Below, in pieces: positions 40,959 through 49,421 of a stretch of DNA of 64,000 nucleotides. The position numbers and the translations under genes were made by a program. The stretch is taken from positions 1 through 64,000 of the forward strand of contig JAGBAZ010000046.1 in the NCBI GenBank assembly GCA_018110905.1, read 5' to 3'. The notes beneath the pieces are model-generated. The model worked only from the letters and a program-made list of their open reading frames with translations. It had not been told where the DNA came from and searched no databases. This stretch comes from Oscillospiraceae bacterium (GTDB lineage: Bacteria > Bacillota > Clostridia > Oscillospirales > Ruminococcaceae). Every line of letters starts with the position of its first letter. Position 1 is the stretch's first letter.

Positions 40959-40979
40959 GCCTGAAAGGGGATTTTTTAA

Positions 40980-42428
40980 TTGGTCTATGACGTTGCCGTG
41001 ATCGGCGCCGGCATTATTGGTTGCGGAGTTGCAAGAGAACTCTCCCGCTATAACTGCAAGGCTGTTCTGATCGAAAAAGAAAACGACGTGGCGATGGGCA
41101 CCACCCGTGCAAACAGCGCCATTATCCACGCAGGCTATGACCCGGAACCCGGAACTCTTATGGCAAAATATAATGCTCCGGGCAACAGGATGGCCGGTGA
41201 AATCTGTGAGGAACTTGATGTTCCTTTCAAACGCTGCGGTTCCTTTGTTCTTGCTTTCAGCGAAGAAGAAATGGAAACCGTAAAAAAACTTTATGCCAGA
41301 GGCGTTGAAAACGGCGTTCCGGATCAGCAGATCCTTTCCGGCGAAGAAGTTCGCAAAATGGAACCCAACGTTTCCGAAAACTGCGTGGGCGCTCTTTTTG
41401 CTCCTTCCGCAGGCATTGTAAACCCCTGGGAATTTGCTCTTGCAATGGGCGAACAGGCCGTTGAAAACGGCGTTGAACTCAAACTTTGCTGGGAAGCTGC
41501 TTCCATCGAAAAAGAAAACGGAAACTTTGTTATCACCGGCAAAAACGGCGAAAAAATCGAAGCAAAATTCGTAGTTAACGCCGCAGGCGTTTACAGCGAC
41601 ACCGTTGCAAACATGATCGGTGACGAAAGCTTTTCCATCGATTCTTCCAGAGGTCAGTATTATCTTCTCGATAAATCCCAGGGCGAACTTTTTAACCACG
41701 TAATGTTCCAGTGCCCCGGTCCTCTCGGAAAAGGCGTTCTTGTTGCGCCCACCGTTCACGGAAACCTTATCGTAGGTCCCGACGCAAACCCCGGCTGTGA
41801 AAAAGACGATGTTTCCACCGACAGAAACGGCCTTGCAAACGTTGCCGCAACCAGCAAAAAGACCACCACCGCTGTAAATTTCCGCGAATGCATCCGTAAC
41901 TTCGCAGGTCTTCGAAGCGAACCTTCCACCCACGATTTCATCGTAGGTTTTTCCGAAAAAGACGACCACTTTATGAACATCGCCGGAATCAAATCTCCCG
42001 GTCTTTCCGCAGCTCCCGCAATTGCGGAAGACGCAGTAAGAATGCTTCTTGAAGCGGGCGTTCCTTCCGAAAAGAAAGAAAACTTCATCGGCGGACACAA
42101 ACACCTTCGCTTCAAGGAACTTTCCGACGAAGAAAAAGCCGCCGCAATCGCAAAAAATCCGCTTTACGGCCGTGTAATCTGCCGCTGTGAAACCATCACC
42201 GAGGGCGAAATCGTCGATGCGCTCCACGGAGTTATCGTTCCCAGAACCCTTGACGGAATCAAACGCCGCTGCAACGCGGGCATGGGCAGATGCCAGAGCG
42301 GTTTCTGCGGACCGAAAGTCCTCGAAATCATCGCCCGCGAACTTGATATGGACCCTGTTGACGTTCTTCTTGACAAAGACGGTTCCTACATACTCACCGG
42401 AAAAACCACGAAGGGAGGCTGCCGTTAA
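40980..42428 (+). CDS. GlpA-like FAD-dependent glycerol-3-phosphate dehydrogenase with [2Fe-2S] domain
   Basis: 482 residues from TTG 40980, with AAAGGGG 9 bases before it. FAD motif VIGAGIIGCGVAREL at 6-20, DAO domain to about 365, then a BFD-like cluster domain with CRCE (about residue 401) and RCNAGMGRCQSGFC near 431-444. It oxidises glycerol 3-phosphate or a similar hydroxy acid and passes electrons to its partner. The next two genes overlap it in TAATG steps. The three-gene set matches the Thermotoga TM1432-1434 type and clostridial glpO operons. Confidence 0.87.
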   Translation: MVYDVAVIGAGIIGCGVARELSRYNCKAVLIEKENDVAMGTTRANSAIIHAGYDPEPGTLMAKYNAPGNRMAGEICEELDVPFKRCGSFVLAFSEEEMETVKKLYARGVENGVPDQQILSGEEVRKMEPNVSENCVGALFAPSAGIVNPWEFALAMGEQAVENGVELKLCWEAASIEKENGNFVITGKNGEKIEAKFVVNAAGVYSDTVANMIGDESFSIDSSRGQYYLLDKSQGELFNHVMFQCPGPLGKGVLVAPTVHGNLIVGPDANPGCEKDDVSTDRNGLANVAATSKKTTTAVNFRECIRNFAGLRSEPSTHDFIVGFSEKDDHFMNIAGIKSPGLSAAPAIAEDAVRMLLEAGVPSEKKENFIGGHKHLRFKELSDEEKAAAIAKNPLYGRVICRCETITEGEIVDALHGVIVPRTLDGIKRRCNAGMGRCQSGFCGPKVLEIIARELDMDPVDVLLDKDGSYILTGKTTKGGCR

Positions 42429-43708
42429 TGTATTATGATTTAGTTGTTGTCGGCGGAGGCCCCGCAGGTCTTGCTGCCGCAGAAGAAGCAAAACGTAACG
42501 GAGCAGGCTCCGTTCTCATTATCGAACGCGATAAGGAGCTCGGCGGAATCCTTAACCAGTGCATCCATTCCGGTTTCGGCCTTCATGTTTTTAAAGAACA
42601 GCTTTCCGGCCCGGAATATGCCCAGCGTTTTATCGACCGTCTTGAAGGAACCGGAATCGAAGTAAAAACCGATACCATGGTTCTTGCAATCACCCCGGAA
42701 AAATCCGTTTACGCAATCAACTCCAACGAAGGCTACATGAAAATAGATGCCGGCGCAATCGTTCTTGCAATGGGCTGCCGCGAAAGAACCCGCGGAGCAA
42801 TTTCCATTCCCGGCGAAAGACCTTCCGGAATTTTCACCGCCGGCGCCGCCCAGAAATATATCAACATGGACGGCTATATGTGCGGTAAAAAAGTCCTTAT
42901 CCTCGGTTCCGGCGATATCGGCCTTATCATGGCAAGAAGAATGACCCTTGAAGGCGCCGAAGTAAAAGCAGTCGTTGAACTTATGCCCTATTCCAACGGC
43001 CTTAAACGTAACATTGCCCAGTGCCTTGATGACTATGGCATTCCGCTTTATCTCAGCCACACCGTAACCGACATCAAAGGTGAAAACGGCCGTCTTTCCA
43101 AAGTCATCGTCAGCAAAGTAAACGGTTATGATCCCATTCCCGGAACCGAAATTGAATTTGACGTAGATACCCTTCTTCTTTCCGTCGGTCTTGTTCCGGA
43201 AAACGAACTTTCCCGTTCCGCCGGTGTTGTTCTCGATAAACGCACCAACGGCGCGATCGTTGACGAAACCATGATGACTTCCATTCCCGGAATCTTCGCC
43301 TGCGGCAACGTTCTTCACGTTCATGACCTTGTTGACTTCGTAACTCACGAATCCGAAAGAGCCGGCAAAGCCGCCGCTGAATATCTTAAAGCACAGCGCG
43401 AAGGTGCTTCTTCCGAAGAAGTGGAAGCTCCCATCGAACTCCATAACGGCGATTTTATCGGCTACACCGTTCCCCAGAAAGTAACCGTTTCCAAGGTCGA
43501 TAAATTCATCGAAGTTCTGTTCCGCGTCCGCGCGGTCCTCAACAACGCAACCGTTGTTGTAAAAGCCGGCGACAAAGTTCTTATGAGCAAAAAACACGAA
43601 CAGATGCTTCCCGCAGAAATGGAAAAACTTATTATCCCGAAAAAGATGCTTGAAATGGCAAACGGCCAGGATATTGAAATTGCAGTTGTTAAGGAGGGCG
43701 AAGAATAA
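42428..43708 (+). CDS. FAD/NAD(P)-binding oxidoreductase, partner of GlpA-like protein
   Basis: 426 residues. FAD motif VVVGGGPAGLAAAEEA at 6-21 and NAD motif ILGSGDIGLIMARR near 155. Conserved Cys in NQCIHSGFG near residue 47. The last about 95 residues are a small extra domain found in this operon type. It probably passes electrons between the GlpA-like subunit and NAD or a quinone pool. The start overlaps the previous stop by one base. Confidence 0.87.
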   Translation: MYYDLVVVGGGPAGLAAAEEAKRNGAGSVLIIERDKELGGILNQCIHSGFGLHVFKEQLSGPEYAQRFIDRLEGTGIEVKTDTMVLAITPEKSVYAINSNEGYMKIDAGAIVLAMGCRERTRGAISIPGERPSGIFTAGAAQKYINMDGYMCGKKVLILGSGDIGLIMARRMTLEGAEVKAVVELMPYSNGLKRNIAQCLDDYGIPLYLSHTVTDIKGENGRLSKVIVSKVNGYDPIPGTEIEFDVDTLLLSVGLVPENELSRSAGVVLDKRTNGAIVDETMMTSIPGIFACGNVLHVHDLVDFVTHESERAGKAAAEYLKAQREGASSEEVEAPIELHNGDFIGYTVPQKVTVSKVDKFIEVLFRVRAVLNNATVVVKAGDKVLMSKKHEQMLPAEMEKLIIPKKMLEMANGQDIEIAVVKEGEE

Positions 43709-44058
43709 TGCTTAAGACCATAACCTGTATCTGCTGCCCCAAAGGCTGCCTTGTTACCCTCGATACCGAAAACCCGGAAGAAACCGCAAAAGGCTTTAAC
43801 TGCCCCCAGGGAAAAGAATATGCCATCGGCGAACTTACCCACCCCATGAGAACCATTTCCTCCACCGTTGAAATCAAAGGCGGACTTCATCCGAGAATCC
43901 CCGTTAAAACCAACGGCAACATTCCGAAGGAAAAGATTTTCGAAGTAATGGACGAAATCAACAAAATTTCCGTCGAAAGCCCGGTTAAATGCGGAGATAT
44001 CCTTCTCGAAGATGTACTCGGAACCGGCGTTAACATCGTCGCCTGCAGAAACATGTAA
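43708..44058 (+). CDS. DUF1667 protein of the GlpA-like complex
   Basis: 116 residues. Cysteines in ITCICCPKGCLV and GFNCPQG, plus a C-terminal CGDILL and VACRNM, form the conserved Cys set of DUF1667, probably an iron-sulfur site. It always follows the two flavoproteins in this operon type, so it is likely the third subunit. One-base overlap with the preceding stop. Confidence 0.85.
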   Translation: MLKTITCICCPKGCLVTLDTENPEETAKGFNCPQGKEYAIGELTHPMRTISSTVEIKGGLHPRIPVKTNGNIPKEKIFEVMDEINKISVESPVKCGDILLEDVLGTGVNIVACRNM

Positions 44059-44063
44059 GCTCC

Positions 44064-44117
44064 GTGCTCAAAAGTTTATAAAAGCAAAACTCCCGTGCTC
44101 GTTTGAGCACGGGAGCT
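44064..44117 (+). terminator. Terminator of glpA-like operon made of CCGTGCTC repeats
   Basis: CTCCCGTGCTC (44090-44100) pairs with GAGCACGGGAG (44105-44115) around GTTT, followed by CTTTTAT. A further CCGTGCTCAAAA lies at 44062-44073. Confidence 0.75.
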
Positions 44118-44121
44118 TTTA

Positions 44122-44178
44122 TAAGCCTTCCCAGAGGGGAAGGTGGCGCCGCGAAGCGATGACGAAAGAGGGACTTTT
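44122..44178. repeat. Dispersed intergenic repeat fragment
   Basis: GCCTTCCCAGAGGGGAAGGT followed by GGCGCCGCGAAGCG and GACGAAAGAGGG. CTTCCC/GGGGAAGG and other short inverted repeats, with no coding capacity, resemble small dispersed elements of clostridial genomes. The remainder to 44256 is AT-rich leader with a weak TATAAT at about 44216. Confidence 0.5.
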
Positions 44179-44256
44179 GAATTACTACTGATTAATTTAC
44201 TTCTTTTTAAAATTGTACTATAATTAAATCATGCAAAAACAGGGAGCTGACAGCAT

Positions 44257-45072
44257 ATGATTGACATTTGTTTTTCGGATACTTTTTCGGGATTACTTAA
44301 AATTTCAACAAAAAGCGACGGTGCGTTTTGCCTTCTGAAGGGTTTGAATTATGGCAAGATTGACTGTGACGACCTAATCGAACAGAACGCAAGAAAAGAA
44401 GCAGAATATTTGAAATCTTTTTATAAAGATGTTACCGAAGAAGAAATCGAAGAAGAATATGAAAATTTAAAAGAAGAAATAATAAAAAAATTCAATATTT
44501 TCAAAAACTTTTTGGAGAAAGGCCACGAAATAAGGCTTTGGGTTAGCAACTGTGCAGAAGATCGATGCGGTCTTTTCTGGCTTTGCAAATATCTCGAAAA
44601 CTATTCAAACAAACTTTATATTGTAACTTGTCCGGGATTTGAATATGATCCAAATGAAGATAAACTGGTGGAAAACAGAAATTGGGCGGCTTTTGGCAAT
44701 CCGTATTTTGTTGATGAATGTTCCAAAGACGCCATGTTTGTTTATGATGATGAACGAAAATTGTATGCAGAGCTTTGGGATAAGATTATTGATGAAAACG
44801 CTCCGTTGAGAATTCTCGTGAACGATATAATCGTTGGTGTCGAAGAAGATTTTTTCGATGATATTATATTGGATTTCGTTGACAATATCCCGAAAACTCA
44901 AAGAGCAGTAATGGGAAAATTTCTTGGAAAATGGTTCGGGCTGAATGTATCTTTTGTTTCAAAACGAATCGAACATCTGATTTCAGAAAACAAAATTAAA
45001 GTATGCGAAGATATTGTTGATGATTATGGCTGTTATTGGGTAAGAAAAATTGTACGGTCACAATTTCCTTAA
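44257..45072 (+). CDS. DUF1835/DUF3658 domain protein
   Basis: 271 residues. The N-terminal MIDICFSDTFSGLLK and the LWVSNCAEDRCGLFWLC stretch (about 93-109) match DUF1835; LWDKIIDENAPLRILVN and VEEDFFDDIILDF match DUF3658. A Glu-rich coiled region spans about 45-75. Function is unknown. It is markedly more AT-rich than its neighbours (many AAT, TTT, ATA, GAA codons) and lies between a dispersed repeat and a terminator, compatible with recent acquisition. Confidence 0.75.
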   Translation: MIDICFSDTFSGLLKISTKSDGAFCLLKGLNYGKIDCDDLIEQNARKEAEYLKSFYKDVTEEEIEEEYENLKEEIIKKFNIFKNFLEKGHEIRLWVSNCAEDRCGLFWLCKYLENYSNKLYIVTCPGFEYDPNEDKLVENRNWAAFGNPYFVDECSKDAMFVYDDERKLYAELWDKIIDENAPLRILVNDIIVGVEEDFFDDIILDFVDNIPKTQRAVMGKFLGKWFGLNVSFVSKRIEHLISENKIKVCEDIVDDYGCYWVRKIVRSQFP

Positions 45073-45084
45073 TTTGATTTATAA

Positions 45085-45115
45085 TAAAAAAGCGGCTTTA
45101 AAGCCGCTTTTTTAT
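45085..45115. terminator. Bidirectional terminator between convergent genes
   Basis: AAAAAGCGGCTTT/AAAGCCGCTTTTT is nearly perfectly palindromic. Confidence 0.8.
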
Positions 45116-46185
45116 TATACTATAAGTTCGTATTCGCCGGTGCCGTCGTCGCCGTTGTAATAATCCCAAAGTTTGTCGCCGTCATAGATGCCTTTGTCGG
45201 TGACAAAGCCGGTTACGAGTTCCGGAGGGGTTTTGTCGAATGCGGGATAGAATCCGTTTACGCCTTCAACGGCGGTGCGGGTTCCGAGAGCTTCAAGAAC
45301 AAGGTTCGGGTCGCGCTCTTCGATCTTGACGTCTTTTGCGAAGGGGTGGCATTTATCGGGAGTTCCGGTTACATAGAAGGGGATTCCCCAATATTTTGCC
45401 GCAAGAGCGATCTGGAAAGTTCCGACTTTGTTGATAACAACGCCGTCCATTGTGATTGCGTCGGCGGCGCAGGTGAAAACGTCAACTTTCTTTTCATGCA
45501 TGGTCCAGCCGGGCATGTTATCGGTGATAACGGTTACGTCAAATCCCATGTCGTGAAGAACAGAAGCGGTAAGTCTTGCGCCCTGGAAATAAGGTCTGGT
45601 TTCGGGGCAGACAAATTTGATCTTTTTGCCCTGTGCTTTGATTTCCTTGCACATGAAACCGAGAATGGTTTCCGCATAGCACTGGGTCATAACGGTACCC
45701 TCGTCCGGGAATTTGGAAACAAGGTGTTTTGCAACTTCGCCGATTTTGTTATAGCGGTTGTCGGTAAGAGCAATAATGCGGTCGAAAGTTGCCTGGATAG
45801 CGTCTTTTTCGCCGGCGGCAAAAGCTTCTTCTGCTGCTGCAACACAGGAATCGGTGATGATCTTAATGCGCTTTGCAGTGGTAGGTCTTGCGTTCACGAT
45901 AAGATCCTGTGCGTGGCGGATATGTGCCATTGCTTTGTCATAAGGCATGTCCTTTGCTTCGTAAGCCGCAAGAACGATTCCCATTCCGCATGCAAGATAA
46001 GGTCCTGCACTCTGAACGATCATATCTCTCATGGCGTTTGCAACTTCTTCGGAAGTGTTGCAGGTAACAAATTTAATGGGGTGGGGATAGCAGCGGCGGT
46101 CGAGAATACGGACTTTTCCGTTCTCGTACCAGGCGACATTCTCATAACGGAGAAGGAAAGCAAGTCCTTCGTCTGCTCTGGGCAT
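45115..46185 (-). CDS. MtnA-like isomerase (eIF2B-alpha/MtnA family)
   Basis: 356 residues of the MtnA/eIF2B fold. NARPTTAKR near residue 98, catalytic-type Cys169 in MTQCYAET and Asp247 in DAITMDGVVINKVGTF match the MtnA pair Cys160/Asp240. The usual substrate loop VRGAPAIG reads VQSAGPYLACGMG here, so the substrate may not be methylthioribose 1-phosphate; another ribose 1-phosphate or ribose 1,5-bisphosphate is possible. No other methionine salvage gene is nearby. AAAGGAG precedes the ATG. Confidence 0.78.
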   Translation of the reverse strand: MPRADEGLAFLLRYENVAWYENGKVRILDRRCYPHPIKFVTCNTSEEVANAMRDMIVQSAGPYLACGMGIVLAAYEAKDMPYDKAMAHIRHAQDLIVNARPTTAKRIKIITDSCVAAAEEAFAAGEKDAIQATFDRIIALTDNRYNKIGEVAKHLVSKFPDEGTVMTQCYAETILGFMCKEIKAQGKKIKFVCPETRPYFQGARLTASVLHDMGFDVTVITDNMPGWTMHEKKVDVFTCAADAITMDGVVINKVGTFQIALAAKYWGIPFYVTGTPDKCHPFAKDVKIEERDPNLVLEALGTRTAVEGVNGFYPAFDKTPPELVTGFVTDKGIYDGDKLWDYYNGDDGTGEYELIV

Positions 46186-46219
46186 TATAAAAACTCCTTT
46201 CGGACATATATTTTATTGT

Positions 46220-46248
46220 ATTATACACTTTCCTTGCCGAAGTTACAA
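46220..46248 (-). promoter_or_regulatory. Promoter of MtnA-like gene
   Basis: On the minus strand TTGTAA (46248-46243), 17 bases, TATAAT (46225-46220), 35 bases before the ATG. Confidence 0.75.
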
Positions 46249-46330
46249 GTTCTGCGCCGAATTTTGCAATTTACCTTTTTCTCTTTTTATGGTATATTAA
46301 AGCCATGATTTTAAGAAAGCCGGAAAAACA

Positions 46331-47230
46331 ATGAAAATTTTTGCCCCAGATTATTATAAAGATTTCCGCTGCATTGCGGGCAGCTGCCAGCACAGCTGCT
46401 GCATCGGCTGGGAAATAGATATCGACCGTAAAACCGCCGATTTTTATAAAAATGTTCCAGAAAATTTTGGAAAAAGACTTTGCGAAAACATCGATTTCCA
46501 TGAGGAAGGCGGAACTTTCCGCCTTTGCGAAAACGAACGCTGTCCTTTTCTTAATGAAAAAGGTCTTTGCGATATCATAATCAACCTTGGCGAAAGCGCC
46601 CTTGGTCAGGTTTGCGACGATCACCCCCGTTTCCGGAATTTTTATGAAAGCCGCACGGAAATCGGCCTTGGGCTTTGCTGCGAAGCCGCCGCAAAACTTA
46701 TCCTTGAAAAACAAAGCCCTTTTTCCGTTTCCGAAATCGAAGATGACAGCGAATTTACCGAAACCGTTCCCGAAGAAGAACGTTTTTTTGCTTTCCGCGA
46801 AAAAGCTTTCCGGACCGTTCAAAACCGGAACCTGCCGATGGAAAGACGCATTGAAAACCTTCTTGAACTTTGCGAAACCTCCCTTCCGGAAAAAACATTT
46901 TCCGAATGGGCGGAAATTTATCTTGGTCTTGAACGCCTTGACAAAAAATGGACGGAAGTGCTTGAATATATGGCGAAAAATCCTTCTCCGCCGAAAATTC
47001 CGGATGAAGTTTCCGCCGAACAGCTTTTGTGTTATTATCTTTTCCGCCATTTTTCCATTGAAGAACCGGAACTTTCCTGTGCTTTTGCGGTTTTGAATTT
47101 TTATATCACCGAAAAAGCCGCGGAATATACCGGGCTTTTGGAAAGCGCAAGGCTTTATTCTTCGGAAATCGAATATTCCGACGAAAACAAAGAAAAACTT
47201 TTGGATATCATATATGAAACCGAGGTATGA
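46331..47230 (+). CDS. FliB-like lysine N-methylase / YkgJ-type Cys-rich protein
   Basis: 299 residues. The cysteine pattern CxxxCxxxCC (FRCIAGSCQHSCCIGWEIDI, residues 13-32), CENERCPFLNEKGLCDI near 66-82 and CDDHPR near 95 match the flagellin lysine-N-methylase family and the YkgJ Cys cluster. In Salmonella FliB methylates flagellin lysines. No flagellar gene is in the window, so the target may be another protein. The first gene of a two-gene unit; its stop overlaps the next start (ATGA). Confidence 0.78.
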   Translation: MKIFAPDYYKDFRCIAGSCQHSCCIGWEIDIDRKTADFYKNVPENFGKRLCENIDFHEEGGTFRLCENERCPFLNEKGLCDIIINLGESALGQVCDDHPRFRNFYESRTEIGLGLCCEAAAKLILEKQSPFSVSEIEDDSEFTETVPEEERFFAFREKAFRTVQNRNLPMERRIENLLELCETSLPEKTFSEWAEIYLGLERLDKKWTEVLEYMAKNPSPPKIPDEVSAEQLLCYYLFRHFSIEEPELSCAFAVLNFYITEKAAEYTGLLESARLYSSEIEYSDENKEKLLDIIYETEV

Positions 47231-47568
47231 AAATGAAACAGGAAACTATCGATATGGTTCTTAAATTCCGCGATGACCGTAACTGGAAACAGTTCCACAA
47301 CCCAAAGGATCTTGCAATTTCGATTTCGCTCGAAGCAGCCGAACTTCTTGAAGTTTTTCAATGGAGCGCGGACGACCTTTGCTGTGAAAACAAAAAGGAT
47401 AAAATAAAGGAAGAACTTGCGGACGTTGTCAACTACTGCATTCTTATGGCAGATGCCTGCGGTCTTGATCTTGACGAGATCGTTTCCGAAAAGGTAAAAC
47501 GCAACAGCGAAAAATATCCCGTTGAACTTGCTTTCGGAAACAAAGCAAAATATACCGAACTTAAATAA
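47227..47568 (+). CDS. MazG-like nucleotide pyrophosphohydrolase
   Basis: 113 residues, single MazG domain. Metal-binding residues are in LEAAELLEVFQW and EELADVVNY (ExxE and ExxD). The length and KQFHNPKDLAISISLEAAEL match the RS21-C6/MazG-like group that removes non-canonical dNTPs such as modified dCTP. It overlaps the FliB-like gene by four bases. It ends at a GGGACACGG/CCGTGTCCC terminator. Confidence 0.87.
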   Translation: MKMKQETIDMVLKFRDDRNWKQFHNPKDLAISISLEAAELLEVFQWSADDLCCENKKDKIKEELADVVNYCILMADACGLDLDEIVSEKVKRNSEKYPVELAFGNKAKYTELK

Positions 47569-47569
47569 A

Positions 47570-47600
47570 AAAGGGACACGGAAAATCCGTGTCCCTTTTT
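47570..47600 (+). terminator. Terminator of FliB-like/MazG unit
   Basis: GGGACACGG, loop AAAAT, CCGTGTCCC, then T-run. The next 140 bases contain short GC-rich inverted segments and nothing coding. Confidence 0.8.
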
Positions 47601-47746
47601 TATATCAGCAAACCATACCGCGGCATGCCGGGAACGGCCGGACAAAGTTTGCCGCAGACATGTCGCGCTTTTGAATAGATTTCTCGCCGTAAAATTAAAG
47701 TGCAAATCAAAAACAAATTTTCCGCTGTTTCTTTTTAATACAAACA

Positions 47747-47775
47747 TTGACATCGCTTTTTTTCAAAACTATAAT
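47747..47775 (+). promoter_or_regulatory. Consensus sigma-A promoter
   Basis: TTGACA (47747-47752), 17 bases, TATAAT (47770-47775), both boxes perfect. It drives the small zinc-ribbon gene and probably the MATE exporter. Confidence 0.88.
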
Positions 47776-47809
47776 TGCATTTATAAAGTTATTTAAAAGA
47801 GGCGTTTTT

Positions 47810-47992
47810 ATGGAATGTATCAGATGCAAAAACGAAATGACAAAAGCAAAACTTTTTATGTTTGGCGGAATTCAAATTCAAAGTGAAACAAAATCGCTTT
47901 TTGAAACTCCCGAAACAAGCAACATCGAAGTTTATGTCTGCAATAAATGCGGACATGTTGAATTAAAAGCCACCGATTATAAAAAGTTCTGA
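47810..47992 (+). CDS. Small zinc-ribbon protein
   Basis: 60 residues: CIRCKNEM at the start and CNKCGHVELKA near the end form a two-knuckle zinc ribbon around a beta-rich middle. AAGAGG precedes ATG 47810. Its consensus promoter suggests high expression. It lies 6 bases before the MATE gene. Function unknown. Confidence 0.75.
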   Translation: MECIRCKNEMTKAKLFMFGGIQIQSETKSLFETPETSNIEVYVCNKCGHVELKATDYKKF

Positions 47993-47998
47993 GGTAAT

Positions 47999-49381
47999 AT
48001 GTTTAAGGATTATTTTAAAAAACTCAACCCGGCAATGATCGCCGTAATTTGGTCCCTTGCCTGGCCGACAATGCTCGAACAGGCAATGCAAACCGCCGTT
48101 CAGTATATCGACACTGCCATGGTTGGTACCCTTGGAACAGCCGCAACGGCCGCAGTCGGTTCGACGAGCACCGTTAACTGGCTCATAAGCAGCAGTATTT
48201 CCGCCATGAGCATCGGTTTTCTTGCGTTTATTGCAAAGGCACGCGGCGCCGGCGAAGAGGAAAAAGCAAGGCGCGCAGTCGGTCAATCGGTTCTTGCCGT
48301 ACTTGTTTTCGGAACGTTTTTTACCGTTCTTGCCCTTTCATTAAGCGGTCTTGTTCCGGTCTGGATGCAGGTTGACGAAGGTATCCGCGAAGTTGCTTCA
48401 AAATATTTCTTCATCGTATATATTCCGATGCTTCCGCGAACCGCAAGCATAATTTTCGGAACGGTCCTTCGTGCTTCCGGCGATACAAAAACGCCAATGA
48501 AAATCGGCGTTATAATGAACCTTACCAACATCGTGCTCAACTTCCTGCTCATTTACGAAACCCGCGTGCTCAAAATTTTCGGAACGGAATTTACGATGTT
48601 CGGTGCGGGACTTGGGGTAATCGGCGCCGCCATTGCAAGCGCAGCTGCCTTTACCGTCGGCGGAATTCTTATTACAATTGTCCTTTGGAAACATCCTTTT
48701 CTTTCCCCGAAAGGCCAAAAAATCTCTCCGGATGCGGAAATCCTTCGCCCCTGCTTAAAAGTTGCGTTCCCCAATATGCTCCAGCGTTTCGGAACTTCCC
48801 TTGGTTTTGTTGCTTTTGCTTCCATGATAAACTCCCTTGGCGAAGTTTCCACTGCGGCGCACACCATTGCCAACACCGTTGAATCCGCTTTTTATATCCC
48901 CGGTTTCGGAATGCAGACCGCCGCCGCGACCCTTAACGGAAACGCTTTCGGCGCAAAGGACAAGCAGCGCATGCACGACCTTGCGAATATGTTTATCCCG
49001 ATAGAACTTGTTCTTATGACCATTTCCGGCGCAAGTCTTTTCGCTCTTGCACCCGCTCTGATGGATATTTTCTCCGACAGTCCGGAAGTAATCCTTCTTG
49101 GTTCAACCGTTCTCCGCATGGTTGCGGTTTCGGAACCTTTCTATGGTTTCTCTATCATAATCGAGGGACTTATGCAGGGCGTCGGAAGGACGAAGGAACC
49201 TTTTGTTTATAACATAATGGGAATGTGGGGTATCCGTATCCTCGGAACTTTTATCTTCACCCAGCTTCTTGATATGACACTCGTTGCCGCCTGGGGCTGC
49301 ATGATTGCCCACAACATGTTCCTTTTCACAATGTTCCTGAGATGCTTTATAAAGAAAAAATGGAACCCTCTTGAAGAATAA
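47999..49381 (+). CDS. MATE-family multidrug/sodium exporter
   Basis: 460 residues with twelve predicted helices in two halves. The opening IWSLAWPTMLEQAMQTAVQYIDTAMVG and RASGDTKTPMKI and GVGRTKEP motifs are typical MATE. It exports cationic compounds with Na+ or H+ entry. GAGGT precedes the ATG. Two GTGCTCA words occur in it, both as Val-Leu codons. Convergent with the anti-sigma gene at a strong shared terminator. Confidence 0.92.
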   Translation: MFKDYFKKLNPAMIAVIWSLAWPTMLEQAMQTAVQYIDTAMVGTLGTAATAAVGSTSTVNWLISSSISAMSIGFLAFIAKARGAGEEEKARRAVGQSVLAVLVFGTFFTVLALSLSGLVPVWMQVDEGIREVASKYFFIVYIPMLPRTASIIFGTVLRASGDTKTPMKIGVIMNLTNIVLNFLLIYETRVLKIFGTEFTMFGAGLGVIGAAIASAAAFTVGGILITIVLWKHPFLSPKGQKISPDAEILRPCLKVAFPNMLQRFGTSLGFVAFASMINSLGEVSTAAHTIANTVESAFYIPGFGMQTAAATLNGNAFGAKDKQRMHDLANMFIPIELVLMTISGASLFALAPALMDIFSDSPEVILLGSTVLRMVAVSEPFYGFSIIIEGLMQGVGRTKEPFVYNIMGMWGIRILGTFIFTQLLDMTLVAAWGCMIAHNMFLFTMFLRCFIKKKWNPLEE

Positions 49382-49383
49382 CA

Positions 49384-49420
49384 AAAGACCTGCTGATTAC
49401 GAATCAGCAGGTCTTTCTTT
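49384..49420. terminator. Bidirectional terminator
   Basis: AAAGACCTGCTGATT, loop ACG, AATCAGCAGGTCTTT, a 15-bp perfect stem. Confidence 0.85.
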
Positions 49421-49421
49421 T

